Assembly (NCBI RefSeq): GCF_050943825.1
Contig: NZ_JBMNPX010000002.1
Span: 248,001 to 312,000, forward strand
Direction: 5' to 3'
Length of the DNA: 64,000 bases
Source of the DNA: Pseudoflavonifractor sp050943825
GTDB lineage: Bacteria; Bacillota; Clostridia; Oscillospirales; Oscillospiraceae
Positions within the stretch are counted from its first letter, which is position 1. Every line of letters begins with the position of its first letter. The notes under the pieces are model-generated. The model worked only from the letters and a program-made list of their open reading frames with translations, was not told the origin of the DNA and made no database searches. The position numbers and the translations under genes were made by a program. This document shows positions 25,706 through 35,085 of the stretch, in pieces.

Positions 25706-28528
25706 ATGCTGGACCATATTTACGTCAAAGGCGCCCGGGAGAACAACCTGAAGAACATTGACGTGGAGATTCCCCGGGACAAGCTGGTGGTGCTCACCGG
25801 CCTGTCCGGCTCGGGCAAATCCTCCCTGGCCTTTGACACCATCTACGCCGAGGGGCAGCGCCGCTATGTGGAGTCCCTCAGCTCTTACGCCCGGATGTTC
25901 CTGGGCCAGATGGAGAAGCCGGACGTGGACTACATCGACGGCCTGAGCCCCGCCATCTCCATCGACCAGAAGACCACCTCCAAGAACCCCCGCTCCACCG
26001 TGGGCACGGTGACCGAGATTTACGACTACCTCCGTCTGCTCTGGGCCCGGGTGGGTACCCCCCACTGCCCCAAGTGCGGCAAGGAGATCAAGCAGCAGAC
26101 CATCGACCAGATCATCGACCAGGTCCTCACCCTGCCCGAGGCCACCCGCATCCAGGTGCTGGCTCCCGTCATCCGTGGCAAGAAGGGCGAGCACCAGAAG
26201 GTCTTTGAGGACGCCCGCAAGTCGGGCTATGTCCGCGTCCGGGCGGACGGGTCCATCTACGACCTGACCGAGGAAATCAAGCTGGACAAGAACAAGAAGC
26301 ACAGCATCGAGGTGGTGGTGGACCGGCTGGTCATCAAGCCGGACATCGCCCAGCGGCTCACCGACTCGGTGGAGGTGGCCTCCAACCTGGCCGGGGGCAT
26401 TGTGATCATCAACGTGGTAGGGGAGGACCGGGACATCCTCTTCTCCCAGAATTACGCCTGTGAGGACTGCGGCATCTCCATCGAGGAGCTGACCCCCCGC
26501 ATGTTCTCCTTCAACAACCCCTTCGGCGCCTGCCCCACCTGTACCGGTCTGGGCGCCCAGCTGAAGGTGGACCCGGACATCGTCATCCCCAACAAGGACC
26601 TGTCCATTCTGGAGGGGGCCATCACCGCCTCCGGCTGGAACAACATCAAGGGGGACTCCATCTCCCGGATGTACTTTGACGCCCTGGCCAAGCAGTACAA
26701 GTTCAAGCTGACCACCCCGGTGAAGGACCTGCCCCCTGAGGTGATGGATATCATCCTCTACGGCACCAAGGGGGAGAAGCTGAAGCTGACCTATGACCGG
26801 GAGCGGGGCCAGGGCACGCTGTACCAGGCCTTTGAGGGCGTGTGCAACAACCTGGAGCGCCGCTACCGGGAGACCCAGTCCGACGCGGTGCGCCGGGAGC
26901 TGGAGGAGTGCATGAGCGAGCGGCCCTGCCCCGACTGCGGCGGCCGGCGTCTGCGCAAGGAGTCCCTGGCGGTGACGGTGGGCGGCATCAACATCGACGA
27001 GTTCTGCCGCAAGTCGGTGACCGACGCCCTGGACTTCATCGACCACCTGACCCTCACCGACCAGCAGATGCTCATTGCCGAGCGCATCCTCAAGGAGATT
27101 AAGAGCCGTCTGGGCTTCCTCCAGAGTGTGGGCCTCCAGTACCTGACCCTGAGCCGCTCCGCTGCCACCCTGTCCGGCGGCGAGAGCCAGCGCATCCGGC
27201 TGGCCACTCAGATTGGCTCCTCCCTCATGGGGGTACTCTACATTCTGGACGAGCCCTCCATCGGCCTGCACCAGAGGGACAACGACATGCTGCTGGACAC
27301 CATGAAGCACCTGCGGGACCTGGGCAACACCCTGCTGGTGGTGGAGCACGACGAGGACACCATGAGAGCCGCCGACTATATTGTGGATATCGGTCCGGGC
27401 GCAGGCGTCCACGGCGGCAATGTGGTGGCCGCGGGCACCGCCGAGGAGGTCATGAATACCCCCGGCTCCATCACCGGCGACTACCTGTCCGGCCGGAAGA
27501 AGATCCCCGTGCCCACGGAGCGGCGGAAGGGCAGCGGCAAGGTGCTCACCATCCGGGGCGCGGCGGAGAACAATCTGCAGGATATCGACGTGTCCATCCC
27601 CCTGGGCACCTTCACCTGCGTCACCGGCGTATCCGGCTCGGGCAAGTCCAGCCTGGTCAACGAGATTCTCTACAAAAAGCTGGCCGCCGACCTGAATCGG
27701 GCCAAGCTCCGGGCGGGCAAGAACAGGGGCATTGAGGGAGAGCAGTACCTGGACAAGGTCATCGACATCGACCAGTCCCCCATCGGCCGCTCCCCCCGCT
27801 CCAACCCGGCCACCTACACCGGACTCTTCAACGACATCCGGGACCTGTTCGCCTCCACCCAGGACGCCAAGGCCAGGGGCTATGGCCCGGGCCGGTTCTC
27901 CTTCAACGTGCGGGGCGGCCGCTGCGAGGCCTGCCAGGGCGACGGCCTCATCAAGATTGAGATGCACTTCCTGCCCGATATCTACGTGCCCTGCGAGGTG
28001 TGCAAGGGCAAGCGGTACAACCGGGAGACTCTGGAGGTGCGCTACAAGGGCAAGAACATCTATGAGGTGCTGGACATGACCGTGGAGGAGGCCCTGCCCT
28101 TCTTCGAGAACCTGCCCCGCATCTACAACAAGCTCCAGACCCTGTACGAGGTAGGCCTGAGCTATATCAAGCTGGGCCAGCCCTCCACCACCCTGTCCGG
28201 CGGCGAGGCCCAGCGGGTGAAGCTGGCCACTGAGCTGTCCAAGCGGAGCACCGGCCAGACCATTTATATTCTGGACGAGCCCACCACCGGCCTCCACACC
28301 GCCGACGTCCACAAGCTCATCGAGGTGCTCCAGAAGCTGGTGGAGGTGGGCAACACGGTTGTGGTCATTGAGCACAACCTGGACGTCATCAAGACCGCCG
28401 ACCACATCATCGACCTGGGCCCCGAGGGCGGAGATGGCGGCGGAAATATTGTCATCACCGGCACGCCCGAGGAAGTGGCGGCCTGCGAGGCGTCCTATAC
28501 GGGACGGTATCTGAAGCGGATGCTGTAA
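25706..28528 (+). CDS. uvrA: UvrABC excinuclease subunit A
   Basis: This 940-aa ABC-type ATPase recognises DNA damage and delivers UvrB. Both nucleotide sites are complete: Walker A GLSGSGKSSLAFDT and GVSGSGKSSLVNEI, signature motifs LSGGESQRIRL and LSGGEAQRVKL, and Walker B LYILDEPSIGLH and IYILDEPTTGLH. Zinc-finger CxxC pairs occur (CPKCGK, CEDCG, CPTC, CEACQGDG, CEVCKGKR). Length is normal. An AAAGGAG site precedes the ATG. No LexA box was found upstream, unlike uvrB. Confidence 0.98.
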   Translation: MLDHIYVKGARENNLKNIDVEIPRDKLVVLTGLSGSGKSSLAFDTIYAEGQRRYVESLSSYARMFLGQMEKPDVDYIDGLSPAISIDQKTTSKNPRSTVGTVTEIYDYLRLLWARVGTPHCPKCGKEIKQQTIDQIIDQVLTLPEATRIQVLAPVIRGKKGEHQKVFEDARKSGYVRVRADGSIYDLTEEIKLDKNKKHSIEVVVDRLVIKPDIAQRLTDSVEVASNLAGGIVIINVVGEDRDILFSQNYACEDCGISIEELTPRMFSFNNPFGACPTCTGLGAQLKVDPDIVIPNKDLSILEGAITASGWNNIKGDSISRMYFDALAKQYKFKLTTPVKDLPPEVMDIILYGTKGEKLKLTYDRERGQGTLYQAFEGVCNNLERRYRETQSDAVRRELEECMSERPCPDCGGRRLRKESLAVTVGGINIDEFCRKSVTDALDFIDHLTLTDQQMLIAERILKEIKSRLGFLQSVGLQYLTLSRSAATLSGGESQRIRLATQIGSSLMGVLYILDEPSIGLHQRDNDMLLDTMKHLRDLGNTLLVVEHDEDTMRAADYIVDIGPGAGVHGGNVVAAGTAEEVMNTPGSITGDYLSGRKKIPVPTERRKGSGKVLTIRGAAENNLQDIDVSIPLGTFTCVTGVSGSGKSSLVNEILYKKLAADLNRAKLRAGKNRGIEGEQYLDKVIDIDQSPIGRSPRSNPATYTGLFNDIRDLFASTQDAKARGYGPGRFSFNVRGGRCEACQGDGLIKIEMHFLPDIYVPCEVCKGKRYNRETLEVRYKGKNIYEVLDMTVEEALPFFENLPRIYNKLQTLYEVGLSYIKLGQPSTTLSGGEAQRVKLATELSKRSTGQTIYILDEPTTGLHTADVHKLIEVLQKLVEVGNTVVVIEHNLDVIKTADHIIDLGPEGGDGGGNIVITGTPEEVAACEASYTGRYLKRML

Positions 28529-28543
28529 AAGAAGTGTTTCGGG

Positions 28544-28584
28544 AGACAGGCGCCCGGCGGAACAGTTCCGCCGGGCGCCTGTCT
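28544..28584 (+). terminator. uvrA terminator hairpin
   Basis: A 19-bp stem, 28544-28562 with 28566-28584, has a CAG loop. The T-rich tail is poor (GTT), so termination may rest on stem strength. Confidence 0.8.
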
Positions 28585-28604
28585 GTTCAGTGCCGGAAAC
28601 CGGC

Positions 28605-28634
28605 TTTTCAGCCCGGTATCCGGTATGTTATAAT
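28605..28634 (+). promoter_or_regulatory. Promoter for the CocE-type hydrolase
   Basis: TTTTCA (28605-28610), 18-bp spacer and consensus TATAAT (28629-28634). The leader to the GTG at 28737 is about 95 nt and contains a short GC hairpin near 28690-28706. Confidence 0.6.
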
Positions 28635-28736
28635 AATATCTGCTTGCGGGGCGTAGGCCCTTGCAAGGTGCTCAAAGCGGATGAAACCGGCCGCCCCGGG
28701 CGGCGGAGAGAATACCTGTATCAGGGGGAGTTGGCT

Positions 28737-30857
28737 GTGAGGACCTGGAAGCTGTATACATCGGGCATCTGCTGCGCCAGGGTGGTGCAGCGGGAAGGGG
28801 AACTGCTCTGCGCCCTGCTGGACCCGGCCACGGCGGAATTTTCGCCGCTGCGGCCTATGACGGCGGCAGACGCTGCCCGATGCAGGACTGTCGCCGGATT
28901 TGATCTGCCCCTCCTGCTGGGCCGCCTGCCGGAGTACGACGGGCTGCTCACCAGAGGGGAACCGGAGGTGCGGACAACGGCCGGAGAGCGGTTTTGCAGC
29001 GCTGACGGCCGGTACTACTACCAGCGGGATGTGAAATGGCCCAACAACGCCCTGGTGGAGGACGGCCGGGTGGTGGCCTTCCTCCGGCCCAGCCGGGAAC
29101 GGATTCACATTCTGGCGGAGGAGGGCTATGAGGACCGCACCATTCTCAGACAGTGGAGCACCCTGTTCCCGGAGCCCATCCTGCCCATCCGGACCATGGA
29201 AAACCTGCGGGTGCCCATGCGGGACGGGGTGGAGCTGTCCGCATCTGTGCTGCTGCCGGTGGGGGAGGGGCCGTTCCCCACGGTTCTGGTGCGCACGCCC
29301 TACGGCAAGGAGGGGGACCTGCCGCTCTACGAGCGGTACGCCCACCGGGGCTATGGAGTGGTGATTCAGGACACCCGGGGCCGCAGCGCCAGCGGCGGCG
29401 ACTGGCGTCCCAACAGCTGCGAGACAGAGGACGGGGACGACACCATCAGCTGGATTGCCGCCCAGCCCTGGAGCGACGGCTCTGTGGGTATGATAGGCGG
29501 GTCCTATCTGGGGTACGTCCAGTGGGCGGCGGCAGCCAGCGGCAACCCCCACCTGAAGGCGCTGGTCAGCGTGGTGTGCGCGGGCAGTCCCTTTGGGGAC
29601 CTGCCCCGGCGGGGCGGCTGCCTCTCCTCGGGGAGCATGGCGTGGAACTTCGGCGTGTCCCGGCGGGAGTGGTCCCCCCAGCTGATGGAGCGGGACGACT
29701 GGGACGCGGTGCTGGACGTGCGGCCCCTGGAGGAGATCCCGCGCCGGGCGCTCGGGTATGACATCCCCTTCTTTACCGAGGAGCTGGCCCATCCGGACCT
29801 GGATGCCTACTGGGCCAGAGGGGACTGGAGGGCACGGGGAGAGGGGATAACCGATGTGCCCGCCCTGATTGTCTCCGGCTGGTTTGACGACAACGGCATG
29901 GGCACCACCGAGGCGCTGGACCTGACGGCACGCTACCCCGCGGGCCGGCGGAAGATCATCCTGGGGCCCTGGCAGCACAGCGGCAACTCCCGGTACGACC
30001 TCCACAGCCTTCACCTGGGCGGCGAGGCGCTGCGGTTTGATATCGACCTCATCTTTCTGCGCTGGCTGGACCACTGGCTCAAAGGCAGGGAGAACGGGGC
30101 GGAGCAGATGCCCTGTGTGGATTACTATACCCTGGGGGAGGAGTGCTGGAAGACGGCGGAAAACTGGCCTCTGCCCGACAGTGAGCCGTGGGTGCGCTAC
30201 CTCACCAGCGGCGGCAGCGCCAACACCAGCGATGGGGACGGCCTGCTGACGGCAGAGCCCCCGGCGGAGGGGGAGGACGGCTACCACTACGATCCCCGGA
30301 ACCCCGCCCGCCATATCATTGACATGTCGGAGAATGAGCTGGCCGTGCCTGAGGACTATACGGAGGAGGAGCACCGGCCGGACATGCTCTGCTACACCAC
30401 GCCGCCCCTGACGGAACCGGTGACTCTGACCGGCGACTTTACGGTGGTGCTCTATGTGTCCTCTGACTGCCCGGACACGGACTTTGTGGTCCGAATCTGC
30501 GATGTGGACGAAGCGGGCCGGTCCATCCGGCTGGCCGACGGCGTGCTGTCCGCCCGGTACCGGGATGGTTTTGCCCAGGCCAAAATGATGGAGCCGGGGG
30601 AGCGGTACTGCCTGCGTATCCGCACCACCAAGGTGTCCAACTGCTTCCTGCCCGGCCACCGCATCCGGCTGACCATTACCTCGGGGGCCAAGAACCTGGT
30701 TTTCCCCAACAGCAACACAGAGGCGGGCTTTAACAGTACGGTTACCCGGGTGGCCTATAACCGGGTCCACCACGGCGGCGTGTATCTGTCCCGTGTGGAG
30801 GGACGGAAGGAGAGGGGCATTGCGCCCGGAGGAGAAGAACAGGAGGAGAAGCCATGA
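28737..30857 (+). CDS. CocE/NonD family X-Pro-type acyl hydrolase
   Basis: This 706-aa protein has an N-terminal extension (about 1-140) with no clear family, then an alpha/beta-hydrolase domain and a C-terminal jelly-roll domain, as in cocaine esterase and X-Pro dipeptidyl peptidases. Nucleophile Ser is in GGSYLGYVQW, Asp in SGWFDDNG, His in PWQHSG. No signal peptide is seen, so it is probably cytoplasmic. The GTG at 28737 with AGGGGGAG six bases upstream is the chosen start. The stop overlaps the next gene by 4 bp. The substrate, peptide or ester, is unknown. Confidence 0.88.
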   Translation: MRTWKLYTSGICCARVVQREGELLCALLDPATAEFSPLRPMTAADAARCRTVAGFDLPLLLGRLPEYDGLLTRGEPEVRTTAGERFCSADGRYYYQRDVKWPNNALVEDGRVVAFLRPSRERIHILAEEGYEDRTILRQWSTLFPEPILPIRTMENLRVPMRDGVELSASVLLPVGEGPFPTVLVRTPYGKEGDLPLYERYAHRGYGVVIQDTRGRSASGGDWRPNSCETEDGDDTISWIAAQPWSDGSVGMIGGSYLGYVQWAAAASGNPHLKALVSVVCAGSPFGDLPRRGGCLSSGSMAWNFGVSRREWSPQLMERDDWDAVLDVRPLEEIPRRALGYDIPFFTEELAHPDLDAYWARGDWRARGEGITDVPALIVSGWFDDNGMGTTEALDLTARYPAGRRKIILGPWQHSGNSRYDLHSLHLGGEALRFDIDLIFLRWLDHWLKGRENGAEQMPCVDYYTLGEECWKTAENWPLPDSEPWVRYLTSGGSANTSDGDGLLTAEPPAEGEDGYHYDPRNPARHIIDMSENELAVPEDYTEEEHRPDMLCYTTPPLTEPVTLTGDFTVVLYVSSDCPDTDFVVRICDVDEAGRSIRLADGVLSARYRDGFAQAKMMEPGERYCLRIRTTKVSNCFLPGHRIRLTITSGAKNLVFPNSNTEAGFNSTVTRVAYNRVHHGGVYLSRVEGRKERGIAPGGEEQEEKP

Positions 30858-31435
30858 GAATTTTACTGGCCAGACACGGGGAGACGGACTGGAACGCCGC
30901 CACCCGGATTCAGGGCGCCAGCGATACGGATCTGAACGACAAGGGCAGAAGCCAGGCGGAGGAGCTGAGCCGCCGTCTGGAGGCGAGCGGGGAAAAAATC
31001 GACGTCTGCTACGCCAGCCCCAAGCGCCGTGCATTTGAGACGGCGGAGATTGTCTGCCGTCATCTGGGGCTCACCCCCATCCCGGCGGAGGACCTGCGGG
31101 AGGTGAGCTTCGGCGTGTGGGAGGGCCACACCTGGGCAGAGGTGGACGAGATGTGGCCGGAGGAGTACCAGGCCTATCAGGAGGACCGGATGAAGGTGGC
31201 GCCGCCCGGTGGGGAGTCCCTTGGGGACGCCCTGCGGCGGATTCTCCCCGCCCTGGACGCCATTGCCGCCGGGCCGGGGGAGACTGCCCTGGCGGTGTGC
31301 CACAGTGGGGTTATCAGAGCGGTGCTGGGCTGGCAGGCCGGGGTGCCCTTTGACAACAAGACTCTCTACCGGTTCAACGTGCCCAATGCCCAGTGGGTGG
31401 CCGTGGAGTGGGACCGGACCGGAGAGAACAGATAA
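30854..31435 (+). CDS. Histidine phosphatase family protein
   Basis: This 193-aa protein belongs to the phosphoglycerate-mutase-like phosphatases. The phosphohistidine motif is LARHGETDWN and the second catalytic His is in AVCHSGVIRAV. Relatives include alpha-ribazole phosphatase (CobC) and broad sugar-phosphate phosphatases; no cobalamin genes are nearby to decide. It overlaps the CocE-type gene (ATGA) and is followed 13 bp on by a GuaA-like domain gene. Confidence 0.92.
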   Translation: MRILLARHGETDWNAATRIQGASDTDLNDKGRSQAEELSRRLEASGEKIDVCYASPKRRAFETAEIVCRHLGLTPIPAEDLREVSFGVWEGHTWAEVDEMWPEEYQAYQEDRMKVAPPGGESLGDALRRILPALDAIAAGPGETALAVCHSGVIRAVLGWQAGVPFDNKTLYRFNVPNAQWVAVEWDRTGENR

Positions 31436-31448
31436 GGAGGTCATCCCC

Positions 31449-31796
31449 ATGGCGCGGGATATGATTGCGGTGCTGAACCTGGGCAGCCGGGAGAATGAGC
31501 GGCTGCTGAAGGAGATTCAATCCCTGGGCGTGGACAGCGCCCTCTACCCCCACAGCATTACCGCCGGGGAGCTGGACAAGCTGCCCAACCTGAAGGGCAT
31601 CATTGTCAACGGCGGCCCCGACCACACGGTGGACGGCGTGGAGATGGAGGTGGCCCAGGAGGTATACAACTACAAGGTACCCGTTCTGCTGGCCGACCAC
31701 ATGGGGGACATCCCCTGGCCGGAGGACGAGGCGGAGCGGATGAACGCTCTGAGGGCCTTTGTGCTGGCCATCTGCGGAGCCAGTTCCCAGGAATAA
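31449..31796 (+). CDS. GuaA-like class I glutamine amidotransferase domain lacking its catalytic Cys
   Basis: This 115-aa protein aligns by eye with the N-terminal half of the GMP-synthase amidotransferase domain: IAVLNLGSRENERLLKEIQ, the LYPHSITAGEL stretch and GIIVNGGPDHTVDG. Where GuaA has the nucleophile motif GICYGMQ after PVL, this protein reads PVLLADHMGD, with no Cys, and it ends before the His-Glu pair. It is thus a truncated, probably catalytically dead domain with a good ribosome site (AAGGAGG) and terminator. It could bind a nucleotide or partner, or be a decayed gene; the clean frame favours a retained function. Confidence 0.7.
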   Translation: MARDMIAVLNLGSRENERLLKEIQSLGVDSALYPHSITAGELDKLPNLKGIIVNGGPDHTVDGVEMEVAQEVYNYKVPVLLADHMGDIPWPEDEAERMNALRAFVLAICGASSQE

Positions 31797-31801
31797 AACA
31801 T

Positions 31802-31838
31802 AAAAACCCGGCGCTCCAGTCTGGAGCGCCGGGTTTTT
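31802..31838. terminator. Bidirectional terminator
   Basis: ACCCGGCGCTCCA pairs with TGGAGCGCCGGGT, flanked by A5 and T5. It serves the CocE operon and the convergent feo operon. Confidence 0.92.
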
Positions 31839-31848
31839 CATAGGTCGG

Positions 31849-32031
31849 TTATTTGGAGGCAGAGTGTTCCGGGTGGCATGTGCCGGAGGAGGCGCAGCCG
31901 CCGCAGCCGCACCCGCAGCTGCCGCAGGAGCCGGAGCAGCTGTGCTTGCCCTGGCGGCGGTTGTGGATGCCTCTGGCGATGATGGCCACACAGACCGCCG
32001 CGATGATGAGACCGATGATGATATCTGCCAT
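31849..32031 (-). CDS. FeoB-associated Cys-rich membrane protein
   Basis: This 60-aa protein has one N-terminal transmembrane helix (ADIIIGLIIAAVCVAIIA) and a tail dense in Cys and Gly (HSCSGSCGSCGCGCGGC) ending in Cys/His residues. Such proteins are encoded beside feoB in many Firmicutes and may help handle Fe2+. It is last in the minus-strand feo operon. Confidence 0.92.
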   Translation of the reverse strand: MADIIIGLIIAAVCVAIIARGIHNRRQGKHSCSGSCGSCGCGCGGCASSGTCHPEHSASK

Positions 32032-32100
32032 AGTGAACAGCTCCTTTCTGGGAGTGGCCGGGGCGGACAGTTCAGGCCGTCCGCCGCAGAGATATGTAAG

Positions 32101-34482
32101 TTACTTGGCCGCCGCGCTGACAGCACGGGCGCCCAGAGGACGGTCCTCGTACTTGTTTCTGCGCAGGAGCAGGTAGATGAGCCCGGCCAGAAGAACCAGA
32201 GCCACCACGGTGCCCACGCCGAAGGACACAGCGCCGGTCAGCAGGCCGCCCAGCTGGTAGACCATGAGGGCCGCCACATAGGCGAAGCCGCACATGTAGC
32301 CGATGGCGCCCAGGGTCCACTTCCAGTTGTTCATCTCCCGCTTGATGGCGCCCATGGCGGCGAAGCAGGGGGCGCACAGCAGGTTGAAGATCATGAAGGA
32401 GTAGGCGGCGATGGCGCTGTAAGCCGTGGCGATCTCCAGGCTCAGGTTGCCCGGATAGAGCACGCCGAAGGTGGAGACCACGTTCTCCTTGGCGATGAGG
32501 CCGGTGACGGTGGCCACGGTGGCCTGCCAGGTGCCGAAGCCCAGGGGCGCGAAAATGAAGTCCACGGTGTGGCCCACGCTGGCCAGCAGGGAGTCGTTGT
32601 TGTCCTCCACCATCTGGAACACGCCGTCCACAAAGCCGAAGCCCTGGAGGAACCAGAGGATGATGGAGGAGAGGAGGATGACGGTGCCGGCCCGCTTGAT
32701 GAAGGACCAGCCCCGCTCCCAGGTGGCCCGCAGCACGTTGACGGCGGCGGGGGCGTGGTAGGCGGGCAGCTCCATGACGAAGGGGGCGGGGTCACCGGCG
32801 AAAATCCGGGTCTTTTTCAGGATGATGCCGGAGATGATCACCGCGGCCACGCCGATGAAGTAGGCGGAGGTGGCCACCCAGGCGGAGCCGCCGAACAGAG
32901 CGCCGGCGAACAGGGCGATGATGGGCATCTTGGCGCCGCAGGGGATGAAGCCGGTGGTCATGACGGTCATTCTCCGGTCCCGCTCCTGCTCAATGGTGCG
33001 GGAGGCCATAATGCCGGGGACGCCGCAGCCGGTGGCCACTAGCATGGGGATGAAGCTCTTGCCGGACAGGCCGAAGCGGCGGAAAATCCGGTCCATGATG
33101 AAGGCGATGCGGGCCATGTAGCCCACGTCCTCCAGGATGGACAGCAGCAGGAAGAGCACCAGCATCTGGGGCACAAAGCCCAGCACCGCGCCCACGCCGG
33201 CGATGATGCCGTCCAGAATCAGGCCCTTGAGCACCGGGTTGGTGCCTGCGGAGGTGAGGGCATTTTCCACCAGAACGGGGATGCCGGGCACCCAGGTGCC
33301 GTAGTCGTTGGGGTCAGGCTCGGCCACGGTGAGGGCCTCCTGATAGGCCTCCTCGGTGACGGGCACCACGGTGGTCTCGCCGGTCTCGTCGTCGTAGAAG
33401 TAGACCTCGCTCTTGCCGGCTTCGTAGCCTTCGATGATGCCGGAGGCCTCCTCAAATGCGCCGGAGGCCTCGTCCCAGGCGTCCACGTCGGCGGTGAAGG
33501 GGAGGAACCAGCCGTCGCCGAACAGGCCGTCGTTGGCCCAGTCGGTGAGGCGGGTGCCGATGGACACGGTCCAGCTGCCCATGGCCAGGGAGTACACCAG
33601 CACCATCACCGCCACAAAGATGGGCAGAGCGGCGATGCGGTTGGTCACCACTCTATCAATTTTGTCGGACACAGTCAGGCTATGGGCGGCGTGCTTCTTC
33701 TTCACCGCCTTGTCCACCACGGAGCTGATGTAGGCGTAGCGCTGGTTGGTGATGATGCTCTCAGCGTCGTCGTCCAGCTCGTGCTCGCAGTCGGTGATGT
33801 GGAGCTCCAGGTGCTTTTTCAGCTCAGGGGACAGACCCAGCTGCTCCAGAACCTTCTCGTCCCGCTCAAAGACCTTGATGGCGTACCAGCGGAGATACCG
33901 GTCGTCCACCTTGCCCTGGATGGACTCCTCAATGTGGGCAATGGCGTGCTCCACGCTGCCGGTGAACACGTGGGGCAGCTCGCCGGACTGGTGGGATTTG
34001 GCCAGCTCCAGGGCCTTTTCCGCAGCGGCCATGCCGCCCTCGCCCTTCAGGGCGCTCATCTCCACCACCTGGCAGCCCAGGGCATTGGCCAGCCGGTCCA
34101 GGTCGATCTTGTCGCCGTTCTTGCGGACCAGGTCGATCATGTTCACCGCCACCACCACCGGGATGCCCAGCTCGATGAGCTGGGTGGTGAGGTACAGGTT
34201 GCGCTCGATGTTGGTGCCGTCCACGATGTTGAGGATGGCGTCCGGCTTCTCACCCACCAGGTAGCTCCGGGCCACCACCTCCTCCAGGGTGTAGGGGGAG
34301 AGGGAATAGATACCGGGCAGGTCCTGAATGACCACATCCTTGTGGCCCTTCAGCTTGCCCTCCTTCTTCTCCACGGTGACGCCGGGCCAGTTGCCCACAT
34401 ACTGACTGGAGCCGGTCAGGGCGTTGAACAGCGTGGTTTTGCCGCAGTTCGGGTTGCCCGCCAGCGCGATTTTGTACTCCAT
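32101..34482 (-). CDS. feoB: Ferrous iron transport protein B
   Basis: This 793-aa GTPase-permease imports Fe2+. The G domain starts with GNPNCGKTTLFNALTG, G2/G3 WPGVTVEKKEG and DLPGIYSLSP, G4 VNMIDL. The membrane part carries two gate repeats with conserved Cys (GCGVPGIMASRTIEQERD and the LLCAPCFAAMGAIKRE region). A rather acidic, periplasm-facing insert with EEASGIIEGYEAGKSEVYF lies near residues 340-390. Two FeoA proteins are encoded upstream and the Cys-rich partner downstream. An iron-box-like palindrome stands 18 bp before the start. Confidence 0.97.
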   Translation of the reverse strand: MEYKIALAGNPNCGKTTLFNALTGSSQYVGNWPGVTVEKKEGKLKGHKDVVIQDLPGIYSLSPYTLEEVVARSYLVGEKPDAILNIVDGTNIERNLYLTTQLIELGIPVVVAVNMIDLVRKNGDKIDLDRLANALGCQVVEMSALKGEGGMAAAEKALELAKSHQSGELPHVFTGSVEHAIAHIEESIQGKVDDRYLRWYAIKVFERDEKVLEQLGLSPELKKHLELHITDCEHELDDDAESIITNQRYAYISSVVDKAVKKKHAAHSLTVSDKIDRVVTNRIAALPIFVAVMVLVYSLAMGSWTVSIGTRLTDWANDGLFGDGWFLPFTADVDAWDEASGAFEEASGIIEGYEAGKSEVYFYDDETGETTVVPVTEEAYQEALTVAEPDPNDYGTWVPGIPVLVENALTSAGTNPVLKGLILDGIIAGVGAVLGFVPQMLVLFLLLSILEDVGYMARIAFIMDRIFRRFGLSGKSFIPMLVATGCGVPGIMASRTIEQERDRRMTVMTTGFIPCGAKMPIIALFAGALFGGSAWVATSAYFIGVAAVIISGIILKKTRIFAGDPAPFVMELPAYHAPAAVNVLRATWERGWSFIKRAGTVILLSSIILWFLQGFGFVDGVFQMVEDNNDSLLASVGHTVDFIFAPLGFGTWQATVATVTGLIAKENVVSTFGVLYPGNLSLEIATAYSAIAAYSFMIFNLLCAPCFAAMGAIKREMNNWKWTLGAIGYMCGFAYVAALMVYQLGGLLTGAVSFGVGTVVALVLLAGLIYLLLRRNKYEDRPLGARAVSAAAK

Positions 34483-34500
34483 CTTGTTACTCCCTTTCCA

Positions 34501-34514
34501 TTAGCATATGCTAA
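34501..34514. promoter_or_regulatory. Perfect palindrome upstream of feoB (candidate metal-repressor operator)
   Basis: TTAGCATATGCTAA is a perfect 14-bp palindrome in the feoA-feoB gap. Its flanks match the site at 35055-35070 (ATTAGC-N4-GCTAAC). A DtxR/MntR- or Fur-family iron repressor is the likely binder. Confidence 0.7.
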
Positions 34515-34567
34515 CTATACTGCCGAAAAACAGGCGGCCTTCGCCGCCGGTGCTCAGACAACACACA

Positions 34568-34789
34568 TCACTGGATTTCAATCATCTCCGCGTCCGCCTT
34601 GCGCACGCTCAGCTCATAGCCCCGCACATTCAGCTCCATGGGGTCCCCCAGCGGAGCCACCTTCCGCACGTGGATGGCCACCCCCTTGGTGATACCCATG
34701 TCCATAATGCGGCGCTTGACGGCGCCCTCGCCGTGAAGCTTGGCGACGGTGACGGTATCGCCCACCTTTGCGTCCCTGAGTGTTCTCAT
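34568..34789 (-). CDS. feoA: FeoA family protein (second copy)
   Basis: This 73-aa SH3-like protein (MRTLRDAKVGDTVTVAKLHG; RRIMDMGITKGVAIHVRKVAP) is a FeoA, thought to modulate the FeoB GTPase. It is encoded directly before feoB and 13 bp after another feoA. Confidence 0.93.
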   Translation of the reverse strand: MRTLRDAKVGDTVTVAKLHGEGAVKRRIMDMGITKGVAIHVRKVAPLGDPMELNVRGYELSVRKADAEMIEIQ

Positions 34790-34802
34790 ATCCCTGCTCC
34801 TC

Positions 34803-35015
34803 TCAAATCATGATTCGGTTGGCCATGGTCTTGTCCAGGGCAACCCGGCTGTCCTTGACCCGAAGAATCAGGTTGCCGGCGATTTCACTGACCACCGTGA
34901 CCGTACCGTCCACAACAAAGCCCAGCTCCGCCAGATGCAGGCGGATTTCATCCTTCCCGGTGATTTTCCGGATGGTGACCGTCTCACCGGCTTTTACCAT
35001 TGTAAGCGGCATCAT
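34803..35015 (-). CDS. feoA: FeoA family protein (first copy)
   Basis: This 70-aa SH3-like FeoA (KAGETVTIRKITGKDEIRLHLAELGF) is the first gene of the feo operon. It differs clearly from the second copy, so the pair is not a recent duplication; the two may act on different states of FeoB. A strong promoter lies upstream with a candidate operator overlapping the start of transcription. Confidence 0.92.
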   Translation of the reverse strand: MMPLTMVKAGETVTIRKITGKDEIRLHLAELGFVVDGTVTVVSEIAGNLILRVKDSRVALDKTMANRIMI

Positions 35016-35054
35016 AAACGCTCCTCCCGGCTGTTAGGTTCATTCAAAACAAAG

Positions 35055-35070
35055 ATTAGCTTGTGCTAAC
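35055..35070. promoter_or_regulatory. Candidate iron-repressor operator of the feo operon
   Basis: ATTAGC-TTGT-GCTAAC repeats the palindrome seen before feoB with only the centre changed. It lies just downstream of the feo -10 hexamer, where a bound repressor would block transcription. A further half site GCTAAC is at 35097-35102 within the promoter spacer. Confidence 0.7.
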
Positions 35071-35085
35071 CGTTGGAACGGATTG

